The translations under genes were made by a program, and so were the position numbers. Below the pieces are notes generated by a model, which was not told where the DNA came from, did no database searches, and saw only the letters and a program-made list of their open reading frames with translations. Of a stretch of 11,856 bases of DNA, positions 1 through 5,430 are shown piece by piece. Within the stretch, counting starts at the first letter, position 1; the number at the start of each line of letters is the position of its first letter. Origin of the DNA: Selenomonadaceae bacterium (GTDB lineage Bacteria > Bacillota > Negativicutes > Selenomonadales > Selenomonadaceae); contig JAEERZ010000036.1 in the NCBI GenBank assembly GCA_016286075.1, forward strand, positions 1 through 11,856, written 5' to 3'.

Positions 1-716
1 CCGATACGGATAATCTCCTTCGTCAGCGGGCCGTCCACCGCCAGCTTCCTGACGTGCATGACCCCGCTGTTCAGCAGATACTGTACGGAAATCACCGCCG
101 AAATCACCTGCGACAGCACCGACGACCATGCCACGGCGAGGACGCCGTTGTCCATATACAGGATAAACAGATAATTCGTCACGATATGGATGACGCCGCA
201 CACCAACTGAATCAGCATCGGGGTCTGGGAATTTCCCAGCGCCCGCATGACGCCGGCCGCCATATTGAAGACCAGCATGAAGGTCAGCCCGAGGAAGAAT
301 ACCTCCACATAGTCAAAGGCGTCCTGAAAAATGCTGGCCGGAGTATCAATCGCGCGCAAAAACGCGGAGGCGGTCAACAATCCGACGACGGTCAGCAGGA
401 CGCCGCCAATCAGCCCCAGCGCCATCGACGTATGGATAGATTTGCCGAGCTGAATTTGATTCTTGCGCCCAAAAGCCTGCGCGATGACGACGCCGGCGCC
501 GATGCTGACGCCCGTGAACAGATTGATGATAGCCGAGGTCAGGAACACACTGGCCCCAACAGCCGCCGAAGCCTCCGCGCCCAAGAAGTTGCTGACGAAC
601 AGGATATCGACGGTGGTATAGAGCTGCTGGATCAGGCTGGCCCCCAACAGGGGCAGCGCGAACATCAGCAGTTTCCTGGCGATAGGGCCATTGGTCAAAT
701 CAAGCGTCTTAGCCAA
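1..716 (-). CDS. MATE family multidrug/metabolite efflux transporter (3' end outside window)
   Basis: Integral membrane antiporter of the MATE (NorM/DinF-like) family, which exports organic compounds using a Na+ or H+ gradient. About 238 residues are visible; the gene runs off the left edge. Reading the minus strand gives an N-terminus MAKTLDLTNGPIARKLLMF, then ALPLLGASLIQQLYTTVDIL and VSNFLGAEASAAVGASVFL. This is the usual MATE start: a short cytoplasmic segment, then TM1 with the Q-x-x-Y-x-x-x-D-x region, then TM2. Further hydrophobic helices follow. The chosen start is TTG at 716-714, six bases after an AGGAG Shine-Dalgarno at 723-727; no in-frame ATG fits this site, and the next ATG (residue 18) would remove the conserved N-terminus. 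It begins 24 nt after the deacylase stop, so it is probably cotranscribed and under the upstream cobalamin riboswitch. The family is clear; the substrate is unknown. Confidence 0.9.
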   Translation of the reverse strand, partial: MAKTLDLTNGPIARKLLMFALPLLGASLIQQLYTTVDILFVSNFLGAEASAAVGASVFLTSAIINLFTGVSIGAGVVIAQAFGRKNQIQLGKSIHTSMALGLIGGVLLTVVGLLTASAFLRAIDTPASIFQDAFDYVEVFFLGLTFMLVFNMAAGVMRALGNSQTPMLIQLVCGVIHIVTNYLFILYMDNGVLAVAWSSVLSQVISAVISVQYLLNSGVMHVRKLAVDGPLTKEIIRI

Positions 717-740
717 TATGATCTCCTACGTAAAAAATGT

Positions 741-1769
741 TTATTTCACCTTTTCCGGCAGCGTATGGGTATGGACGTGGTCGTGCGGAGCCTGCGGCAC
801 ATAGTCCGCCGGCAGCTCCGCATAAGCGCAGAGCACGCGGCCCGGCGTGATGGACAGCGCCGGCGTCATATAGAGCATCACGCCGCTGAATTTGGCGTGG
901 AACTCCTCCTGCTTCTCGCCGAAGAAGTCGGTGGTGTAGCCCAGGAGCTCGCCCTTCTCGATCATCTCGCCGCAGTGCTTTTGGTGGAACCAGCAAGCCG
1001 GCTTGTCGGCCTCCAGATATTCGATATTGGTCAGCTCCTGCGGCGTGAAGGTATGGAGATGGCCGTGGTCGTAATCGGGCGTCACGCCTACATGCTGGAG
1101 CACGTGCATAACGTCGTCCTTGTATTCCTCGATGTCCTCCCGGCAGCAGAACCCTGTGCCGCCGCGCTCGACGAGGATGCTGGGCACGCCGTTCAGCGCC
1201 GCGCAGTTGTATGCGCCGGTAGTCGCGGTGGAGCGGACCAGATATTCCACGTTGATCTGCTTTGCCATCTCCCGCGACTTTTCGATGACTTCTTTCGAGG
1301 CATTGCCGGGAAAATAAGCGTAGGGATGCAAATCCTCCTGCAGGTCGCCGCTGTGCAGGTCAAGATAGTAATCCACCTTGAGAATGAATTCATGCAGCAA
1401 AAAATAAGCGAGCTTGTAAGTGCGGCTGAGCGTAGCATTGCCGGGGAAGACACGGTTCAGGTTCAGCCCGTCCTCGGGACCGAGCTCCGCCATGCGCGCC
1501 CAAAAAGCCGAAACATTCACGGGATGCATGATGACGAGGCAGCCGTGGATATCCTCGGGCTCCAATTCCTTTCCCAGCTCCATGGAAGCGGCGATTCCTG
1601 GATACTCGCTGCCGTGGATGCCAGCCGTGACAAGCACGGTAGGACCATCGTATTTCCCGTTGATGATCGTCACTGGAATGGCGTTCAGCGTACGCGGCAC
1701 GTCCACGAGCGTGCGCAGCTTGGTGCAGGGATCGACATGGATATTGGCAAAGCAGACAGTGTGTAACAT
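741..1769 (-). CDS. Succinylglutamate desuccinylase/aspartoacylase (AstE/AspA, M14-like) family zinc hydrolase
   Basis: Predicted cytoplasmic zinc-dependent deacylase/amidohydrolase of 342 residues; substrate unknown. Zinc ligands of the M14/AstE fold are visible: H52 and E55 in GIHGSEYPG, and H139 in LDLHSGD. The substrate-binding N-R pair lies in GLNLNRVFPGN (N105, R106), and the catalytic Glu is E201 in ILVERGG. A C-terminal beta-rich domain (about 240-320) is usual for this family. Two His-rich stretches stand out: HGHLH at 235-239 and a tail HDHVHTH at 329-335; they could bind metal, which is inference. ATG start at 1769 with an AAGGAGG site at the expected distance. There are 24 nt to the preceding lipoprotein gene and 24 nt to the MATE gene, so the three form an operon. 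No signal peptide is seen. True AstE or AspA activity is not implied: many family members act on other acylated compounds. Confidence 0.88.
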   Translation of the reverse strand: MLHTVCFANIHVDPCTKLRTLVDVPRTLNAIPVTIINGKYDGPTVLVTAGIHGSEYPGIAASMELGKELEPEDIHGCLVIMHPVNVSAFWARMAELGPEDGLNLNRVFPGNATLSRTYKLAYFLLHEFILKVDYYLDLHSGDLQEDLHPYAYFPGNASKEVIEKSREMAKQINVEYLVRSTATTGAYNCAALNGVPSILVERGGTGFCCREDIEEYKDDVMHVLQHVGVTPDYDHGHLHTFTPQELTNIEYLEADKPACWFHQKHCGEMIEKGELLGYTTDFFGEKQEEFHAKFSGVMLYMTPALSITPGRVLCAYAELPADYVPQAPHDHVHTHTLPEKVK

Positions 1770-1793
1770 AATTTCCTCCTTATGAAAGCATAG

Positions 1794-2807
1794 TCACTTC
1801 ATAATCTCGTCAAACCGGTCCTTGACCAGCTGTCTTTCCACCATCAACCGGTTCCAGTTCACCGGCAGCGAATGAACCTGCAGCTCAAACAGGGTGCGCG
1901 AACCGGCCGGCTCCTTGACGCCGAACTTTACCGGATGCATAAAAGCGAGGCTCATGGCCGACTGCCCTTCCTCGCTCAGCCACCAGTCCACTAACTTCTT
2001 GGCGCTTTCCGGATTCTTGGCGTCTTTCATGATGCCGATATAGCCGGGAACCAGCACGCTCCCTTCCTCCGGATAGACGATCTCGGCATTCACGTTCAGC
2101 GCCATCTTTTGCTTCAGCACGTCTTCTTCCAGCGTAATGGTAATGGGATATTCACCCCGGGCAAATTTATCGCGCATTTCCATCGTGGGGCTTACCACGA
2201 CGTCGTTGGCCTTCATCCGGCGCCAGTACTCCCAGCCGTATTTATCCGCCAGCGTCATCACCGTTACCATCGACGTCGCCGACACATTCGGGTCCGGCAT
2301 CGCGATCTGTCCCTTGTACTTGGGATCGAGGAGATCCTCCCAGCTCTCGGGCACTTCCTCGATCTTATCGCGATTTACGGCAATCACCATTGCGCTCATG
2401 CGAATGGGAGTGAACGCGCCGTCCGCGTCCACAGTCACGGCAAGTTCCGCGGCTTCTTTCGACTTATAGTTGAGCAGTTTTCCGTCTTTCTTCAGCTGCA
2501 GATAAAAACTCGGATCCGAGATCATGACCACGTCCGCGTTTGAATCGCCTTGTTTCAGATTGTCGCTGATGAGCTTTTCCACTTGCTCGCTGCCGGTCGT
2601 CTGCCAATCGACATGGACGTCCTTCAATTGCTGCGCAACAACAGGCTTAGCCATTTCCTGCACCATGCCGTTGTAAACGGAGGTGTAGACCGTCAACTCG
2701 TTCGCCGACTTCACTTCGGCCTTTTGCTCCGTTCCGCCGCAACCCGCAACTGCCAGCATACCCGCCAGCAATATGAAAGCCGCTATTCCCGCATAAGATT
2801 TCTTCAT
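1794..2807 (-). CDS. ABC transporter substrate-binding lipoprotein (iron/thiamine/aminoethylphosphonate-type, PBP type 2)
   Basis: Extracellular lipid-anchored solute receptor of 337 residues. The N-terminus has a Lys-rich start, a hydrophobic stretch (7-20) and a lipobox V-A-G-C with C23 as the lipidated cysteine. The mature part is of the bacterial extracellular solute-binding group 1/6 kind: NELTVYTSVYNG at 36-47, ADVVMISDPSFYLQL at 91-105, then PESWEDLLDPKYKGQIAMPDP around 153-173, which is the typical hinge region. The adjacent Tyr pair used by FbpA for ferric iron is not evident, so iron binding is not supported. ATG start at 2807 with GAGGTGA at 2812-2818. It is the first gene after a cobalamin riboswitch and attenuator. 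No permease or ATPase gene follows, so the receptor is an orphan here and must work with a transporter encoded elsewhere, or act in another way. Ligand unknown. Confidence 0.9.
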   Translation of the reverse strand: MKKSYAGIAAFILLAGMLAVAGCGGTEQKAEVKSANELTVYTSVYNGMVQEMAKPVVAQQLKDVHVDWQTTGSEQVEKLISDNLKQGDSNADVVMISDPSFYLQLKKDGKLLNYKSKEAAELAVTVDADGAFTPIRMSAMVIAVNRDKIEEVPESWEDLLDPKYKGQIAMPDPNVSATSMVTVMTLADKYGWEYWRRMKANDVVVSPTMEMRDKFARGEYPITITLEEDVLKQKMALNVNAEIVYPEEGSVLVPGYIGIMKDAKNPESAKKLVDWWLSEEGQSAMSLAFMHPVKFGVKEPAGSRTLFELQVHSLPVNWNRLMVERQLVKDRFDEIMK

Positions 2808-2840
2808 GTCTTCACCTCATACCTCAAAGTTTCGTATGAA

Positions 2841-2877
2841 AGAAAAATCCCGCCCGTTTCCTTGCAAAACGAGCGGG
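2841..2877 (-). terminator. Intrinsic terminator of the cobalamin riboswitch expression platform
   Basis: On the minus strand an 11-bp stem (2867-2877 with 2849-2859, one G-T pair), 7-nt loop 2860-2866, is followed by a T-rich tract (2841-2847). It lies between the riboswitch aptamer and the lipoprotein start codon, so it would stop transcription before the gene. An alternative pairing is visible: GGACAA (minus, 2914-2909) with TTGTCC (minus, 2881-2876), which would seize the 5' edge of the terminator stem and act as an antiterminator. This supports control by transcription attenuation; which form cobalamin favours is inferred from the family (ligand turns genes off). Confidence 0.82.
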
Positions 2878-2942
2878 ACAATCTGCCGCGCAAAAGAGCG
2901 TAAGCGTCTTGTCCGTCCCCTCCTCCTTCGCAAGAGAACGAT

Positions 2943-3084
2943 ACGTCTTCACAGGCAGGTTTTCTGGCTCGGTTCGTCGCTCCCGCCGATCTTCCCGGTC
3001 TCCCAGTGATATCTCCGGCGTTCGCTCCCCTTACAGCTGCGGGACAGCACAGGTCTTTCACCTGTTTTCCTTTCCCGTGAACGT
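2943..3084 (-). promoter_or_regulatory. Cobalamin (adenosylcobalamin-class) riboswitch aptamer
   Basis: The minus strand shows the hallmark pieces in order: GGTGAAAGACC and CCCGCAGCTGTAAGG in the core, ATATCACTGGGAGACCGGGAAG, and the B12 box AGCCAGAAAACCTGCCT at 2969-2953. A closing P1-like helix can be drawn between ACGTTCAC (3084-3077) and GTGAAGACGT (2952-2943, with a small bulge), which sets the limits given here. Such RNAs bind B12 coenzymes and lower expression of B12 uptake, synthesis or B12-replaceable functions. Here it lies between a sigma-A promoter and a terminator in front of the lipoprotein/deacylase/MATE operon. Exact ends and ligand subclass are not certain. Confidence 0.92.
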
Positions 3085-3156
3085 CTTATGCGGTTGTCGC
3101 GCAAAAATGCGTGCAAAAACGGGCGGCACTACTTCCACCCTAAAACATTTGCAAAT

Positions 3157-3185
3157 ATTATAAGCGAAATGATTTCCCTTTACAA
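3157..3185 (-). promoter_or_regulatory. Sigma-A promoter of the riboswitch-controlled operon
   Basis: On the minus strand the -35 element is TTGTAA (3185-3180) and the -10 is a perfect TATAAT (3162-3157), with a 17-bp spacer. Transcription would start near 3150, giving a leader of about 340 nt that contains the cobalamin riboswitch and terminator before the lipoprotein ATG at 2807. Confidence 0.8.
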
Positions 3186-3343
3186 TACGAATACCCCTAT
3201 AGGTATATTCATCGAATTTTTTTACTAAGCTCCTCTTAATTAAGGAAAAATAAATTTGAGAAAAATATCTTTGCAATATGACAACGCATGAAAATGTTAG
3301 GGAGAAGTTCGGCTCCCGAAACTGCTTTACCTATTTTCGGTAC
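3186..3343. other. AT-rich intergenic spacer with a small dyad next to the promoter
   Basis: No gene is seen between the atp terminator and the -35 box. The stretch is strongly AT-rich compared with both flanks. Directly upstream of the -35 lies a dyad (3189-3210): GAATA and TATTC at the ends and ATACC/GGTAT inside, centred on CCTATAGG. It could be an operator or simply AT-rich promoter DNA. A short GGGAG/CTCCC hairpin at 3300-3317 has no T tract. Confidence 0.4.
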
Positions 3344-3378
3344 AAAAAAAGAGCGCGCACATCATCGTGCAACGCTCT
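3344..3378 (-). terminator. Rho-independent terminator of the atp operon
   Basis: On the minus strand, downstream of atpC, a stem of GAGCG plus GTGC-type pairs (3367-3377 with 3351-3360, one small internal loop, loop GATGAT) is followed directly by seven T residues (3350-3344). It starts about 15 nt after the atpC stop and ends the operon before the next promoter. Confidence 0.88.
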
Positions 3379-3392
3379 TCTTTAATTTACTT

Positions 3393-3821
3393 TTACGCTC
3401 CCACAGACTTTGCAACTTTGAGCCGCACGATGGCGCGCTGAAGCGCGGCCTCGGCGCGGGACAAATCGATGTCCGTGTGTTTAAGCGGTGCAGAGTTGAA
3501 CGCCTTGATGCGTTCCTCGGCCCGCTGGTATGCTTTTTCCGCCCGCAGCACGTCGATCTGGATCGGCGTTTCCGCGCAGGAAGCAAGCACGGTAATCTTG
3601 TTGTTGATAACTTCCATGAAGCCGCCGCCGCAAGCAATCAGCTCTTCGCGGCCATCCTCGAATTTCACGCGCATGGCGCACGGAATGACGCTGGCGATCA
3701 TCGGCAGATGATTCGGCATGATGCCGATTTCGCCGTCTTCCGCCTTGACGACGAGCATGTGGATGTCCGCCTGATAGACCACAGCGTCCGGGGAGACGAC
3801 CTCCAGCTTGATCGTCGGCAT
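3393..3821 (-). CDS. atpC: F1Fo ATP synthase subunit epsilon
   Basis: Epsilon subunit of F1 (142 residues, usual length). It is part of the central rotor and inhibits ATP hydrolysis. The N-terminal beta-sandwich covers about residues 1-87, with GEIGIMPNHLPMI (30-42) and GGGFMEVINNKITVLA (65-80). The C-terminal helical hairpin is about 90-137. I89-D90-V91-L92-R93-A94 matches the I(L)DxxRA motif that binds ATP in Bacillus-type epsilon. This suggests an ATP-sensing epsilon whose arm folds down when ATP is plentiful; that is inference from the motif. ATG start at 3821, 3 nt after the atpD stop, with an AGGAGG site inside the end of atpD, implying coupled translation. Last gene of the operon, followed by a terminator. 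Confidence 0.97.
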   Translation of the reverse strand: MPTIKLEVVSPDAVVYQADIHMLVVKAEDGEIGIMPNHLPMIASVIPCAMRVKFEDGREELIACGGGFMEVINNKITVLASCAETPIQIDVLRAEKAYQRAEERIKAFNSAPLKHTDIDLSRAEAALQRAIVRLKVAKSVGA

Positions 3822-3824
3822 AGG

Positions 3825-5237
3825 TTATGCCTCCTCTTTCAGCTTCTCGGCTTTCGCCACGGCCTCGTCAATCGTTCCGACCATGTAGAACGCGTTCTCC
3901 GGCATATCGTCGTGACGACCCTCGAGGATTTCCTTGAATCCGCGAATCGTCTCTTTCAGCGGGACGTATTTGCCCGGCTGGCCGGTGAACTGCTCCGCGA
4001 CTGCGAACGGCTGCGACAGGAAGCGCTGAATCTTGCGCGCCCGGGCGACCGTCAGCTTGTCGGCGTCGGAAAGTTCTTCCATACCGAGGATTGCAATGAT
4101 ATCCTGCAGTTCCTTGTACTTCTGCAGAACCGCCTGCACGCCGCGCGCCACGTTGTAGTGCTCCTCGCCGATGATGTTCGGGTCGAGGATACGGGACGTG
4201 GAATCCAGCGGATCGACGGCGGGATAAAGACCCAGCTCGGCGATCTGGCGGGAAAGAACCGTCGTCGCGTCCAAATGCGTGAACGTGCCCGCAGGCGCCG
4301 GGTCCGTCAAGTCGTCGGCAGGGACGTAAACGGCCTGCACCGACGTGATGGATCCTGCTTTCGTCGAGGTGATGCGCTCCTGCAAGGCGCCGATATCCGT
4401 GGTCAGCGTCGGCTGATAACCGACGGCCGACGGCATACGGCCCAGCAGCGCCGAAACCTCGGAACCTGCCTGAATGAAACGGAAAATGTTGTCGATGAAG
4501 AGCAGCACGTCCTGATGCTCGACGTCGCGGAAATACTCCGCCATCGTCAGGCCCGTCAGACCGACGCGCATACGAGCTCCAGGGGGCTCGTTCATCTGTC
4601 CGTAGACCAGCGCCGTCTTCGAGATAACGCCGGACTCGGTCATTTCCGTCCAAAGATCGTTGCCCTCACGGGTACGTTCGCCGACGCCCGCGAAGACCGA
4701 ATAGCCGCCGTGCTCGGTGGCGATATTGTGAATAAGCTCCTGAATCAGAACCGTCTTGCCGACGCCCGCGCCTCCGAAAAGGCCCGTCTTACCGCCTCTC
4801 GAATACGGAGCGATCAGGTCGACGACCTTGATGCCCGTCTCGAGGATCTGCGCCGTGGCGTCTTGTTCCTCAAATGTCGGCGCAGGACGATGAATCGGCC
4901 ACGCCTCCTTGTTTCCGACCGGCTCGGGATTGTGATCGACCGTATCGCCAAGCACGTTGACCACGCGCCCAAGGCATTCCGGCCCGACCGGCACCTTAAT
5001 CGGCGCGCCGGTGTCCTCCGCCTCCATGCCGCGCACGAGTCCGTCCGTCGAACTCATGGCGATGCAGCGTGTAACGCTGTCGCCAAGGTGCTGCATGACT
5101 TCCACGACCAGGTCAATGTCGACGTCCCCGGACTTTCCCTTGATCGTGACGGCGTTCAGGATCTCCGGCAGCTCTCCGAGCGGAAACTCAATATCGACGA
5201 CAGCTCCGATGACCTGTACTATTTTTCCTTTTGCCAA
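3825..5237 (-). CDS. atpD: F1Fo ATP synthase subunit beta (catalytic)
   Basis: Catalytic beta subunit of F1 (470 residues, normal length), which makes ATP from ADP and phosphate at the alpha/beta interface. The Walker A motif GGAGVGKT is at 155-162. GERTREG at 186-192 holds the catalytic Glu, and the Walker B LLFIDN is at 245-250. ATP synthase signature-type residues PAVDPLDSTSR lie at 339-349. The DELSEED loop reads EELSDAD (387-393), a modest variant. The start is TTG at 5237-5235: no in-frame ATG is near, a GGGGG Shine-Dalgarno lies seven bases upstream, and MAKGKIVQVIGAVVDIEF matches the family's N-terminus. A long 193-nt gap with a large palindrome separates it from atpG, unlike the other tight junctions of this operon. 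Confidence 0.98.
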   Translation of the reverse strand: MAKGKIVQVIGAVVDIEFPLGELPEILNAVTIKGKSGDVDIDLVVEVMQHLGDSVTRCIAMSSTDGLVRGMEAEDTGAPIKVPVGPECLGRVVNVLGDTVDHNPEPVGNKEAWPIHRPAPTFEEQDATAQILETGIKVVDLIAPYSRGGKTGLFGGAGVGKTVLIQELIHNIATEHGGYSVFAGVGERTREGNDLWTEMTESGVISKTALVYGQMNEPPGARMRVGLTGLTMAEYFRDVEHQDVLLFIDNIFRFIQAGSEVSALLGRMPSAVGYQPTLTTDIGALQERITSTKAGSITSVQAVYVPADDLTDPAPAGTFTHLDATTVLSRQIAELGLYPAVDPLDSTSRILDPNIIGEEHYNVARGVQAVLQKYKELQDIIAILGMEELSDADKLTVARARKIQRFLSQPFAVAEQFTGQPGKYVPLKETIRGFKEILEGRHDDMPENAFYMVGTIDEAVAKAEKLKEEA

Positions 5238-5253
5238 TGGTAAACCCCCTTGT

Positions 5254-5405
5254 AACTGTTACGAAATAAATTTGCAATATAGCTTGTCAAAATTTCCGTG
5301 TGCGTCGTTGTCGTCGGTCGCCATAGCCCCGCTATGACTCCCTCCTCCGCCTGGCACACGAAAATTTTTCCTGCGCTCTCTTTGCTAATTTATTTCTGCA
5401 CAGTT
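5254..5405. repeat. 152-bp imperfect palindrome between atpG and atpD (MITE-like or large mRNA stem-loop)
   Basis: The gap contains nested complementary arms around one centre near 5329. AACTGT (5254-5259) pairs with ACAGTT (5400-5405). GAAATAAATTTGCAA (5263-5277) pairs with a 15-nt partner at 5382-5396 with one mismatch. AAAATTT-CCGTGTGC (5289-5303) pairs with GGCACACGAAAATTTT (5353-5366 and flank). CATAGC/GCTATG (5322-5327, 5331-5336) closes the tip with a CCC loop. The arms keep register over the full length. Such a long palindrome fits a non-autonomous mobile repeat or an intercistronic stem-loop. No target duplication is clear. The minus strand also has a perfect TTGACA (5290-5285) but only a poor -10 (TATTTC, 16-bp spacer). 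Confidence 0.7.
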
Positions 5406-5430
5406 CCTTCAGCAACAACTGACTGTCGCC

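Noticed and set aside
54..1766. Long plus-strand open frame (570 codons) across the deacylase and MATE genes
   Set aside because: It is antisense to two well-supported genes, is rich in Arg/His/Gln with no family motif, and has no ribosome site. High G+C on the third position of the true genes leaves the opposite frame open.
1794..2807. Ferric-iron binding protein (FbpA) assignment
   Set aside because: The Tyr pair of iron-binding members is not evident and the operon is cobalamin-controlled; only the broad SBP family is supported.
2804..3061. 85-codon minus-strand frame ending at the lipoprotein start
   Set aside because: It lies entirely in the riboswitch and terminator, which explain the sequence better.
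3058..3276. 72-codon minus-strand frame before the lipoprotein gene
   Set aside because: It runs over the promoter (3157-3185) and into the riboswitch; no Shine-Dalgarno and no recognisable protein.
3288..5243. 651-codon plus-strand frame opposite atpC and atpD
   Set aside because: Same reason: antisense shadow of conserved genes, and it crosses the atp terminator.
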